NCBI GenBank assembly: GCA_004009845.1
Contig: RMBW01000220.1
Span: 15,254 to 42,623, forward strand
From: Davidsoniella eucalypti
Lineage: Eukaryota > Ascomycota > Sordariomycetes > Microascales > Ceratocystidaceae
Direction of reading: 5' to 3'
DNA: 27,370 nt
The position numbers and the translations under genes are program-made. Below the pieces are notes generated by a model. That model ran no database searches. It was not told the DNA's origin and was given only the letters and a program-made list of their open reading frames with translations. Shown piece by piece: positions 1 through 9,200 of the stretch; the first letter of the stretch is position 1, and every line of letters begins with the position of its first letter.

Positions 1-1941
1 TTTTTTTACTTTCGAGGTTTTTCCACAAATAACTTTCTAAAGTTTTTTTTTTCTTGCAATTATTTTCACAAAATAATCTTTTGAAAATTTTAAATTCTTT
101 TAGAAAATCCCTTTATTCAATTTATAGGGAGCAAAATATAATTCAATTTTGCTATCAATTTTATTTATTTATTAATCTTGTTTAACAATAGAGCTATGAC
201 GATATCACTAAGAACGTGTTCGTGATATTTATAATTATAGATTATAATGTTTAGATCTACGGGGGAATTAGAAAGTTAATAATACTAACGAAGTATTTCA
301 TACTTTTGTGTAAAGTAGTAATGTGTATTCAGAATTCGTTAAAGCTTTGAGGTGTTTTTTTACAAATATGTCGAGCATAAACGTGACGTCTAGCTTCAGG
401 GAGGAAACTAACTAGCATGCCGTTTTTGAGTATTTTTTTTTCACTAAGCAGCACATAATATATGAACGGTTCTTTAAAAGAACCGCAGCAGAACTGCTAG
501 TATTTGGACACAAATAGGACTGCAATCAATTTACTGGATCAAACGCACTAGAAACGGCAAGTTATAAGTACACCAAGGGCAGGTCTACATACTCATTAAG
601 CATTAAGGGTAAAGTACAAGAATTTGTATTAGTCAGATACAGCAAGATGTAGAAAATGTTACCAAATATGTCAAGTACTATCACAATAAACACTCAAGGC
701 GATGTAGAAGAATATCCTAATTAAATATAAGATTGAAGACTTGGTTTAAAATAACATACTGACGGTAATTCTCCACAAAATGCATAGACATATTGATTAA
801 ATAAAGTAATTCGTACTCATAGTATACTATATATCATTAGGATTTCTACGATACAAAGCAGGTATCTAGGTACGATAGAGAAATAGAGTCAATTAAATTT
901 AAAAGGATAGAGAGCCAAGCAAGGTAATATAACAAGCTGATTTAATATATTACCGGGCATTACAGCACAATTGGCAGGACAGACACCCACTTGCTATATC
1001 TATCTATATGATGATATTGAGTGCTATTGAAAAGGGAAATAAAATGAAAAGAATTCTAGAGAAAAACGACAGTATATATAAGTATTACTATATATTTGAA
1101 TTATGTTCTTTCGCTGTAAGTAGAATGACAAGACTAATATGGAACTTCAAATTACAAACAACTTTAGGTACTTATACCATTAGAATAGCATGACATTGGG
1201 TGCTTGGGATTTAGAGTTTACATGATTGATAAAACAACAAGAGAAGTAGTCGCAACTGGCACAGTTGGTATTTTAAAACCTACATAGTAATCACTTTCTA
1301 TGGTATTTGCAGGATATATTGATCACAAAATGATTCCCGATTTATAATAAGTTGAGATGGTCGGCAAAACATAAGAGCAAAGACCAAGTTTGTCGAGAAA
1401 ATGCTCTATAAACATGTAAGAAGGACACTCGTAGAAAATCAGGAATGATCAATGACTTACTGTAAGTTTTGTATTCTAACGGAATGTTGCATTTCAAGGG
1501 AAATGTAATAAGGTAAGACATAAAGATTGGGCAAGAATATATGGAAATGGTAAAACTATCAAAGATTGTAGACCCCAAATACTAGCAATAGTTTGTTAGA
1601 AAAATGGTTAATAAATACTGGGTTTGTTTATTGAGTATCGAGAGAAAATTACATTGGCTAATTAACAGAGAAAGAGTTATGAATGAGTCACAACTGCAGC
1701 TAGGCGATTGGGAAATGATTGTATAATCAGTCACTGAAGTATAGTTCTCTACATAGTACAAATGTTGACTATTAAGTACATCAAAGAAATGAATGTGTTG
1801 TCGGCAAGTAAGGTATGACTATTCATTGAGTGACTCCAGCTCAGTAAGTATATGAATGTCAACCCTGCTGTAGCATATATATGTTAGATATAGCAAACGC
1901 AAGCTATGACTTGATGCACTTAGCAATAAAATAGCTTATAG

Positions 1942-2127
1942 TTGGTAAGTAATATATCATTGCTTGTTGTACTACAAGTTGTTAATATTGGAGTGAATAA
2001 AGTCCATTATTATGATAAGTCAAGTGGTAAATTCATTAGTGCTGGTAGATTTCAACTATGTCAAGATATTCCTATATCATTGACCACTAAACATACCGAG
2101 TACACAAGAAGAACTATGATGCACTAG
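1942..2127 (+). pseudogene. short protein-like ORF inside X, function unknown
   Basis: A 61-codon ORF contains the protein-like run HYYDKSSGKFISAG followed by a hydrophilic stretch. The second X copy keeps the frame (15257-15460) but ends differently because of a small indel near the 3' end. I recognise no family. It could be a decayed exon of an AT-rich gene carried by X, or chance. The upstream flank contains GTAAGT, which could be a splice donor or could simply reflect composition. Confidence 0.15.
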
Positions 2128-2684
2128 ACATACTGTCTCTATAATTTCAAGCTTCCAATACAAGTTATCAGCTACATATGAAGCAAGGGTGTTCTATGTA
2201 TGGAGTTCGAGATCTATCCACTGTAGATCGGGCCATTATCACTCGACTAGATTCTAGAAATTACATGGTAATTTCATCTGTTCAGACAATAGAGAAATCT
2301 TATTGTTAGAAAGAATATAATCATCATGATTACCTGGATCACAATGTGGAGATGGTGGCGAGTTGAAGTAGAATCATAATTATCAACTATAAAGAAAAAT
2401 ATGGGAAATATGGCAATCGAACTGTATCTTTTTTTTATGTCTCATGTTATTTGTATTGATATACCAAGTATCATATGACTAAAACTTGATATCTTCTACA
2501 TGTTATGTATAAATACTGTTGCTGTGGCGTGGAAGCTGAACTAATAAACGAAGATATGATTCTGGCATCAACTATGAAAGACGATACCAAGGAGAAGAAG
2601 GTTGCTTTTTTCTACAGTCGATAGGACAATTACACAACATATTCTGTGAAATGATGACTGTCTTTGAAGTTTATCTAGCTATGA

Positions 2685-2981
2685 ATGAAAATTCCCAACT
2701 TTGTAAGCAGTTTCAACCCGAGTCTAGGTACAGTTGTCTACAATTGCCTAAGTCTTGAATGCCATATCCATGAGCTAAAGTCTTTTGATGCAAAGGATAC
2801 AGTAATAACAACGATTACAAAGGTTTTCGAATGGCAAAAAAGTTATATAATGCATGCTGTCAATGCTATCTGTCAACTGCTTGCCTCGGCGATAGTAGAG
2901 AGCAAGACCGAAATACTTATTTACCTTTTTCACATGGAAATCTGTAGATATATAACTCAAGTTGAACCTCATATAGACTAA
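2685..2981 (+). pseudogene. 98-codon ORF at the 3' side of X, function unknown
   Basis: This is the longest ORF in X copy 1 with a protein-like composition (a Cys/His-containing middle and mixed hydrophobic C-terminal half). In X copy 2 the same frame is broken by loss of one T in the run at about 16099, so it is not under evident selection in both copies. An overlapping frame (start near 2653) is also open for about 35 codons. I cannot assign a family. It may be a remnant of a protein of the X element. Confidence 0.15.
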
Positions 2982-2986
2982 GCGTT

Positions 2987-3104
2987 AGTGTTATGAAATA
3001 ACACTCGCAGACTCTCCGCATGAGGCTTAGGGTTGATACACAGCCTCACCTTTCGACTCCGGTGGCAACAATTCCTGCATTGAGGCTAGACTTGATACAC
3101 AGCC
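2987..3104. repeat. perfect small hairpin plus two direct repeats near X right side
   Basis: At 2987-3005 the arms AGTGTTAT and ATAACACT form an 8-bp perfect hairpin with a GAA loop; it recurs at 16301-16319 in X copy 2. Just after it, two related blocks of about 25 bp, at 3019-3045 and 3080-3104, share TGAGGCT and TTGATACACAGCC. The sequence then becomes CT-rich. The block could be a terminator, a promoter region or a subterminal binding array; the sequence alone does not decide. Confidence 0.5.
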
Positions 3105-3259
3105 AACACAGCATTGCCTCGAACTTCTGTCCGTAGACCAGATCCTTCTGTTTTCTTCCTCTCTCGGTTTAACATAAATATCTTGCTTGTTTCTTCCTTT
3201 CCTGTTCTCTTCTTTCCTTTCCCCTCCAAGCTTACAACTCTCTGTGTACCTGACCTCCT

Positions 3260-3440
3260 TGTAAGAGACTAAGGCCTAGTAAGGTTAGCCAAGGCATTCC
3301 TTGTCAGTACTAGAATCGGCTATAAGTAGGGACCTATTCCCGCCGATTATTAGTCTTAGTTTCTCTTTCTCCTTCATCGGTCTCAATCGAATCATTCTTT
3401 TACGACCAGTTTTCTTCGCAACTCCTCGTATATCGTCTCA
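3260..3440 (+). repeat. 5' LTR of family-A element
   Basis: The boundaries are fixed by a solo copy of the same 181-bp sequence at 13381-13561 that is flanked by a 5-bp duplication; I see one difference between the two (T/A at LTR position 156). It starts TGTAAGAG and ends CGTCTCA, so it has the usual TG...CA ends. It contains a TATA box, a CT-rich block and a probable start site. The central part resembles the family-B LTR (GGACCTATTCCCGCCG and the CTCCTTCATCGG core). Confidence 0.95.
3321..3386 (+). promoter_or_regulatory. family-A LTR promoter: TATA box, CT block, probable start and self-primer
   Basis: TATAAG lies at 3321-3326. It is followed by a pyrimidine-rich run ending TTCTCCTTC at 3375 and then a CA initiator, so the likely transcript start is A3376, about 55 bp after the TATA box. 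The first 11 transcribed bases would be ATCGGTCTCAA (3376-3386), exactly complementary to the 11 bases at 3443-3453. The same arrangement occurs in family B. The start site is inferred and not shown directly. Confidence 0.7.
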
Positions 3441-3442
3441 TT

Positions 3443-3453
3443 TTGAGACCGAT
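3443..3453 (+). promoter_or_regulatory. primer-binding site of Tf1-like self-priming type (family A)
   Basis: TTGAGACCGAT lies 2 nt after the LTR, where reverse transcription is normally primed. There is no TGG as expected for pairing to a tRNA CCA end. Instead the 11 bases pair perfectly with ATCGGTCTCAA inside the LTR (3376-3386). Established knowledge: Tf1 of fission yeast primes from the first 11 nt of its own mRNA. Family B has the matching compensated pair. Confidence 0.8.
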
Positions 3454-3470
3454 AACTTCTTTATCTTGTC

Positions 3471-3735
3471 CAAGCATCCGCTTGCCCCTTTGTCCGAGCA
3501 TCTGCTCGCTGTATTTACTTCTGTCCAAGCCGTCTGCTTGCCCTCTATTCTGTCCAAGCCGTCTGCTTGCCCCCTATTCTGTCCAAGCCGTCCGCTTGCC
3601 CTCCCTCCTGTCCAAGCCGTCCGCTTGCTTTCCCCTCCTCTTTGTCCAAACACCGTCTCTGTTTGCCCCTATCCTGTCCAGACTCTGCTTAAAAACAGTC
3701 TGCCATCTGTCCAAGCCCCCTCACTGAAAGGCTTG
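3471..3735 (+). repeat. array of about eight small hairpins (29-bp repeats) in the family-A gag leader
   Basis: Repeated units have the form GTCC + stem + short loop + stem. Starts are at 3471, 3495, 3526, 3555, 3584, 3613, 3647, 3679 and 3712; the middle four are exactly 29 bp apart. The basic stem is CAAGC/GCTTG with a 4-5 nt loop such as CGTCT. Variants keep pairing: CGAGC/GCTCG at 3495-3508, CAAAC/GTTTG at 3647-3665, CAGACT/AGTCTG at 3679-3702, CAAGCC/GGCTTG at 3712-3735. Conserved pairing suggests RNA structure in the genomic RNA. A packaging or translation role is inference. Confidence 0.75.
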
Positions 3736-3779
3736 CCCCTACCCGTCCGCTTGTTGACCCCTCGCGCCCCTAAGTCACC

Positions 3780-5576
3780 ATGTCTGACCTTATCTTCCTG
3801 TTCCTGGTCATTATGGCCTCCCTGATTTGCTCCGCCCTCGCCGGCTACTACGAAATCTTCCTAGACCTCAAACAGTATCTCGCCCTGGCCCGCGTCCACC
3901 TCTTGGACCCCAGCCAGGAACCCCCTGAGGGTTACACTCTGTCGGCTGTAGGCCTACCCGAGGACCGCCCTTGGAGTAGACCAGGCTGGTGCTACTTGGC
4001 ACTGTTCAAACGCAAGGAACGTGCCCGTCTCGCAGCCACCCTAGGTTTCTGCCCTGCCTCTCGTGACATCCTCAGTCACAGCCAGCACTTTCACAGCCAC
4101 TTAGGCCATCTGTCCTTCACCAGCGGTTTTGTCGGCCACGTCCACATCGGCCAAGCACGTACGCGTCAGGAACGCGTTGCACGCACCTCGCTCCGTCCTT
4201 CCCTCCTCAAGTCACCGTTCATGGGCCTACCTCGCACCCCCACGAGAACTCGCTCCAAGGCCAAGGAAACCACTGAGCAACTGATCTCCACTGAGACAAC
4301 CCACGCGCGCACCTTGAGCCGAGTAACCACCTCTCGCAACCCGCTACCCTTGGATGACGAAGACGACGCAAGTGATAACCCTTCCGATACCTCTGACCTA
4401 GCTCGTCTGGCTGAAAGCATGAGGCCCCGTGACACCTACCCTGAATCTGACCGTGGTCGCCAACCCTCGCGTGAAGCCGACCGTCTGGACTCCCTGCAAT
4501 CTGATATGGTAGAAATGAAGTCCATGATGAATCGACTCGGTCAAATGTTGTTCGCCAAAGAACGTCATGATACTACCGCTCCTCCGCTACCGCCTGCCCC
4601 TGCTCCTCAGCCATTACTCGCCTCTTCCAACCAAACCCTACCCCGTCAGGTCCAGCCTCTACTCAGCGAATTCAGCGGCTTGCACTCTGACTACGAGATC
4701 TGGAGAAGGCTAGCAACGAACAAAATGTTGATCGATGGAGCAGCCCTAGGCGGTGAACTCTCGAAGGCAGTCTACCTGTACGGCCGCTTGGGCGCAACCA
4801 CACAAGCCAAGTTGAACGTCTTTTTCGACTCTATCGGCCAACGTTCCAGACCCTACGACCTGCTGCTGGAGAAGCTTGATGATATGTTCCGGTCGCGTGA
4901 ACGGCTCACCAACGCGCGCATTGCTTTCTACCAATCCGCCCAAGGAGACAGGGAACCCTTCAAAGCCTTCCACCTCCGCTTCGAGACTCTAGCCATGGAA
5001 GCCGGCATCCACGACGACGCCACGCTAATTGACATCCTGCGTTCTGCCATGCGTGACGATCTGATTGAACGCACCGGATGGGCTTGGGAGTCCAACTCAT
5101 ACCACGCTATCATCGACAGCCTCTTGAAACACTTCGACCGCCCCACTGGTAAACGCCGCGCTATCGAATCGGCCCCCAAACCTGAGCATACTAAGTCGAG
5201 CAACTGGAGAGAGCGGCCCGACCAACAGACTCGTCGGGAGAACCGCCCCCAGCCTGCTGCCCGTTCGGAGAGACCAAAACTTTCCGAGTCGGAACGACAT
5301 CGTTTAATGCGTGAAAACGCATGCTTTATCTGTGGGCTCAAGGACCACATTGCACGTCGCTGCCCACAACGCTCCTCCAAGCCAGGACCCTCGAACAACC
5401 AGCTGTCCATCAACGCCATACGCACGGTGATGCGTGAGGAAATCGCCAAGTACGACGAACGCGCCATGGATCGCGTGCTGCCACCCCCGGACAACACTAC
5501 CACGACGGTAGCCAAGGTAGACTCGAAAGCAGTGGATAACGGGTCGGAGTACGACCTAATCGAGTTGGATTTTTAG
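3780..5576 (+). CDS. gag: Gag-like protein of family-A Ty3/gypsy element (598 aa)
   Basis: This encodes the structural protein that would form the virus-like particle and bind element RNA. The start at 3780 has a good context (CACCATG) just after the hairpin leader. Residues about 4-25 are strongly hydrophobic, like a membrane anchor or signal sequence. Residues 69-78 read GWCYLALFKR and about 100-125 are His-rich (HFHSHL, GHVHIGQ); the same module occurs at the same place in family-B Gag. Residues about 285-470 look like the capsid region, followed by a basic Arg-rich segment. A single CCHC zinc knuckle is complete: C515, C518, H523, C528. The C-terminus ends LIELDF just before TAG, in a TTTTTAG context. 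The ORF is unbroken. Membrane association is inferred from hydrophobicity only. Confidence 0.9.
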   Translation: MSDLIFLFLVIMASLICSALAGYYEIFLDLKQYLALARVHLLDPSQEPPEGYTLSAVGLPEDRPWSRPGWCYLALFKRKERARLAATLGFCPASRDILSHSQHFHSHLGHLSFTSGFVGHVHIGQARTRQERVARTSLRPSLLKSPFMGLPRTPTRTRSKAKETTEQLISTETTHARTLSRVTTSRNPLPLDDEDDASDNPSDTSDLARLAESMRPRDTYPESDRGRQPSREADRLDSLQSDMVEMKSMMNRLGQMLFAKERHDTTAPPLPPAPAPQPLLASSNQTLPRQVQPLLSEFSGLHSDYEIWRRLATNKMLIDGAALGGELSKAVYLYGRLGATTQAKLNVFFDSIGQRSRPYDLLLEKLDDMFRSRERLTNARIAFYQSAQGDREPFKAFHLRFETLAMEAGIHDDATLIDILRSAMRDDLIERTGWAWESNSYHAIIDSLLKHFDRPTGKRRAIESAPKPEHTKSSNWRERPDQQTRRENRPQPAARSERPKLSESERHRLMRENACFICGLKDHIARRCPQRSSKPGPSNNQLSINAIRTVMREEIAKYDERAMDRVLPPPDNTTTTVAKVDSKAVDNGSEYDLIELDF

Positions 5577-5602
5577 GAAGTCAGGACAAGTCGCGCCCTG
5601 AC
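5567..5602 (+). promoter_or_regulatory. -1 frameshift signal at the gag stop codon (family A)
   Basis: Gag ends GAT TTT TAG. A run of five T (5570-5574) lets a P-site tRNA-Phe slip back one base onto TTT, after which the pol frame continues with TTA. Three bases after the stop, GTCAGG (5580-5585) pairs with CCTGAC (5597-5602) across an 11-nt loop. In family B the same stem is GTCGGG/CCCGAC, a compensatory change. The pol frame is open from 5573 to the pol ATG at 5645. It is not a canonical X XXY YYZ heptamer; it would be a shifty stop. Confidence 0.7.
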
Positions 5603-5644
5603 AAGGAGGATACGAAGATAGGGGAAGAGATAGTTAGAACTCAG

Positions 5645-5988
5645 ATGGGAGCTAAAGGTTTATACTTAGATTTGTCTATTAATGAACTTTCGACTAAAGC
5701 TCTCGTCGACAGTGGCTGCCTCTGCCTCGCCGTCGTCCCTCCGCGCCTACTCCACTACGCCACTCAGACCCAGCCCATCGAGCCACGCAAGGTCTCCCTC
5801 GCCTCCTCCCAGTCCGACCCACCTGTCATCACTCAGATAGCACAGTTTACGCTACACCTACCTGACCACCACGAGGACATTTGGGCCTACGTCGTCCCCG
5901 GCCAAACCGAAGACTTAATACTCGGTCAACGCTGGCTGATTAATCACGACGTGCATCTACACCCGCGCTCTGGACAAATCGAAGTCAC
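5645..5988 (+). pseudogene. pol: pol 5' fragment (protease) of family-A element, cut by the family-B insertion
   Basis: This is the N-terminal part of Pol: a retroviral-type aspartic protease with the active-site DSG at D22 and the hydrophobic ILGQRW region near residue 106. It is in the -1 frame relative to gag. The first ATG is at 5645, but the frame is open back to 5573 and those 24 codons resemble the family-B counterpart (shared DKSRPD), so the real product is probably a Gag-Pol fusion. The frame is interrupted at 5988 by the family-B element with its GTCAC duplication at 5984-5988, and the apparent stop at about 5999-6001 lies in the inserted LTR. The reading frame resumes at 12290. Confidence 0.9.
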
Positions 5989-6167
5989 TGACACGAACTA
6001 GGAAGAGGCAATGGCAAGCAATCTAGAGTAAAGACTTCGATTGATACCGATGAAGGAGAAAGACTAATATCTGTTGGAATACGGCGGGAATAGGTCCCTA
6101 TTTATAACCGTTTATCTGGCTAAGTATCTTACTTAGCCAAATACCAACTGGGCCTTAGCCCCTGACA
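5989..6167 (-). repeat. 3' LTR of the nested family-B element
   Basis: This is a 179-bp copy, read on the minus strand, with ends TGTCAGGGG...TCGTGTCA. It appears identical to 12106-12284. It is preceded (element sense) by a polypurine tract and followed by GTCAC. It also supplies the artificial stop that ends the family-A pol reading frame. Confidence 0.97.
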
Positions 6168-6186
6168 TTAGCCCCCCCCCTCTCGG
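6168..6186 (-). promoter_or_regulatory. polypurine tract of the nested family-B element
   Basis: In element sense the sequence just before the 3' LTR is GAGAG followed by a run of G and then CTAA. Such a purine run next to the 3' LTR is the usual primer for plus-strand DNA synthesis. It lies about 27 bp after the pol stop (6213-6215). Confidence 0.8.
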
Positions 6187-6212
6187 ATGCTAACTATAAT
6201 CTAAAACTAATA

Positions 6213-9200
6213 CTAAAATACATTCTGCGCTAATAATGGGGATGGTGGGTGGGTAAAAAATGAGGCCCCCCCCGTAGGGGTGCATGAAACGGGCCCCCCT
6301 GTCTTGGGTAGGAAGTCAGCTGATGCTGCTCCAATTAGCGCGCGGTCTAAGAATATGCGCCATGCGAGGGTGTCTTCGATATGTTTCACTGGTTCCCAAG
6401 TAGGGTCTTGGTAGCCGGACCACTTAACCAGTGCTTGTTCATGCCCACGGTATTTCCGTTGGCGGACAATTTCTTCCACGCGGAATTCTCCTTCGGCTAT
6501 AGCGTCGTCTCCGTATGCTTCCTCTCTTGAGACAGCCTCAGGTTCGTCGTCTTGGATAACCTGTGAGGGTAAGGGGTTAGTCCCTGCGTGTCGTACCTTG
6601 CTGATGTGGAAGACTGGGTGGACTAGGCCTGGAATGTTAAGTCGGACTGCGTGGGTGCCTATCAGGCCTGTAACCGTGTAGCGGCGAGCTAGCCAATCTA
6701 GCTTCTTAGAGGGTCTTTCGGAAGCGATGTTCTCGCATTTCAGGAGCACTACGTCTCCTATCTGAAACTGGGAGGCTGGCTGGCGGCGGCGGTTAGCTGC
6801 TGTCTCCTGATAATCCTGTGCTGACGCCATGGCAACCTGTGCGAAACTGGTGGCGTCGCGGATTTTGTCTAGGAAGGCCTGGGCGTCGTGTACCGGGGAC
6901 TGCGTAGAGGATGGTTCGCTAGTGGGAGATGGCTCGATGATGTCCATGTTGTAACCGTGTGTCGCGAAGAAGGGGGAGATGGCAGTGCTAGAGACGGTGC
7001 GGTTGTTTAGGGCGATCTGTGCTTGTGGAAGGAGATCCGCCCAGTTGTCCTGGGCGAAGGAACAGAAGATCCTGAGGAAGGTTTCAATCTCCTGGTTGCT
7101 TCGCTCCTGGGCACCGTCGGTTTGAGGGTGAAAGGCCGTAGAGAGGCGACGTTTGATGTTGAGACGGCGGCATGCTTCTCCCCAGAATAGTGATGTGAAC
7201 TGGGGGCCGCGGTCTGACACGATGGCTGAGGGAAAACCGTGGTGTGCGAATACGTGGGTGAATAGAGCGTCAGCTGTTGCTTTCGCGGAGGTGTCTGACA
7301 TGGGGATAAGGATCTGCGACTTGGAGAGTCTGTCGGTGACGCCGAGGATGAATGTGCAGTGCTTGGAAGGTGGTAAGGGGCCAATGAAGTCCATGGCTAG
7401 CTCGGTCCAGTGGCGGTCTGGAACAGGAAGGGGTTTCAAGAGTCCGCGCTTTTGTTCCCGCCAATACTTGCTTTTACCGCATGTAGTGCAGTTGGCTACG
7501 AATTGGCGTACATCGTTGGTGAGTCCTGGCCAGGAGTATTCCCGTGAAACTAGGTCCCGTGTGATTTCGCGGCCAGGGTGTCCAGACAAGTGTGAGTCGT
7601 GGATAGTCTGGATCAGCTTGGTGCGGAGGGGTTCAAAGCGAGGGATCCATAGTCTGTTACGCCAGCGTAGGAGGCCTCGGTCGTCGATGGAACATTCGCT
7701 GATTTGCCATTGGAGGCCCCATGCTGAGGGGAATGATCTGGCGCCATCGAGGACAAGGGATCGTGCAAGCCACCATCTATTATTGGTCTGCAGGGCTTGT
7801 GTCCATAGTGAGGTGAGGTCGGCGTCCCCGAAGGGTGAGGGGAGAGTGGACTGTGTGGCTATGTCGTCTGAGGGAATGTCGGCGTCCGGGATGTTGGACC
7901 AAAGGGCGTTGACAACTACTAGGTTGTCTCCTGCTGTTGCGGGGGCGAGGAGTTGGTGTACTCTACTCATGAGCCTGTCGTCATTGGCATCCTTGGGCAT
8001 GTCCTGGTCCCTGCGCGATAGTGCGTCGGGGATCACTTGGTCAGTTCCAGGACGGTGTTTAAGTTCAAAGGAGAAGTCCGACAGTTCGTATCCCCAGCGG
8101 CGTTGCCTTTCTGCTAGGGACCTTTTGGTTCTGAAGAACTCCAGGTTGCGATGGTCGGTGAAGACCGTGAAGTGTATACCCAGCAGGAAGTGTCTCCACT
8201 GACGAATGGACCAGTAGATAGCCAGCATTTCCTTATCGTGAATGGGATAGTTGGATTCTGCTGGCGTGAGTTTCCTAGATAGGAAGGCAATGGGGTGGTG
8301 ATGTCCGTCAGGGCCGCGCTGGGTGAGTTCAGCGCCTAGAGCATAGCCTGAGGAGTCAGCGGAGAGGATTGTTTCCCTGTCAGGGTCGTAGGGGGCTAGT
8401 AGAGGAGGAGAGATGAAGGCATCCTTGATGCTGTGGAAGGCCTGGTCGCAGGCAGGGGACCAAACAAAGGGGGTGTCCTTTTTAGTTAAGTTGGTTAATG
8501 GCGCAAGGGTGTCGGATATGCGCGGGACGAAGTCCCTATAGAAGTTTATGAAACCAATAAAGCGGCGGAGTTCGGTTAGAGTGTAGGGGCGCTCCCAATT
8601 ACGAATGGCTTCAGTCTTTTCGGGGTCTGCCCTTATGCCGATACCAGGGCCGACTAGGAAGCCTAGGAACTTGATCTCCTTGGCTGCGAACTCGCACTTC
8701 TTGATGTCGAGTTGGAGGTCGGCTTTGTCGAGGGCAGAGACTATTTCCAGGACGAGGTTGCGATGGTCCTGGAGCGAGCCCTTAGAATAGATGCACACAT
8801 CGTCAATGTAGGCGTCGCAGCTGATACCGTGCCATTTGTCGAGGACTCCGTTGATGCGTCTCTGGAAGGCAGCAGGGGCGTTGGTTAAGCCGAAAGGGAC
8901 GACGTTCCACTGGAAGGCACCCAGGGGTGTTCTAAAAGCTGTTATGTGTTCAGAGCCTGGGGCTATGCGAATCCTGTGGAAGGCGGAGATCACGTCGACC
9001 TTTGAAACCCATTCGGAGCTCGCGATGCGTTGGAGAGTTTCTCCCATAAGTGGTAGGGGGTACTTATCCTTGATAGACGCATCATTAACACCACGATAGT
9101 CGATGCAAAAGCGTACACCACCTCCTGGTTTATTGACAAACAGTACGGACGAGCCATATTCGGAGTTGGCTGGTCCTATGAACTGAGACTGCTTGAGACC

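Larger units (their letters stand above)
1..3259. repeat. AT-rich repeat X, copy 1 (left end outside window)
   Basis: This stretch is nearly identical by eye to 13136-16573, apart from small indels and a 186-bp solo-LTR insertion in the other copy. A diverged relative lies at 17411-19336; positions about 840-1540 match about 18710-19336. It is very AT-rich, with many stops in all frames and no recognisable domain. Its right end (about 3000-3259) changes character: direct repeats, then a CT-rich tract like a fungal promoter. The end at 3259 is not natural; it is where the family-A element inserted after CTCCT, and copy 2 continues past that point. X is probably a mobile or subtelomeric repeat, but its class is unknown. 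Confidence 0.85.

Noticed and set aside
467..485. Perfect 19-base palindrome around CGGTTCTTT in X
   Set aside because: It is kept in copy 2 (13788-13806) only because the copies are recent; the diverged X' does not keep it.
3027..3035. TTAGGG as a telomere repeat
   Set aside because: It is a single occurrence, not tandem, inside a direct repeat block.
1..3259. AT-richness of X as a result of repeat-induced point mutation
   Set aside because: Differences between the two X copies include transversions and indels with no evident C-to-T bias, and the neighbouring duplicated elements are not mutated in this way.
3441..3460. tRNA-type primer-binding site after the LTRs
   Set aside because: No TGG start is present; the perfect, covarying match to the element's own LTR explains the site better.
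3471..3640. 29-bp regularly spaced repeats that look like a CRISPR array
   Set aside because: There are no unique spacers; units are continuous tandem repeats inside the gag leader of an LTR element, in what appears to be a eukaryotic genome.
3301..3825. 174-codon frame across the LTR and leader
   Set aside because: It is made of the LTR and the repetitive hairpin leader; stems vary for pairing, not for protein.
4928..5515. 195-codon open frame on the minus strand opposite family-A gag
   Set aside because: It is a Ser/Arg-rich antisense shadow of GC-rich coding DNA.
7153..8202. Long open frame on the plus strand opposite family-B pol
   Set aside because: It is the complement of a fully supported Pol with all catalytic residues; its translation is low-complexity and has no domain.
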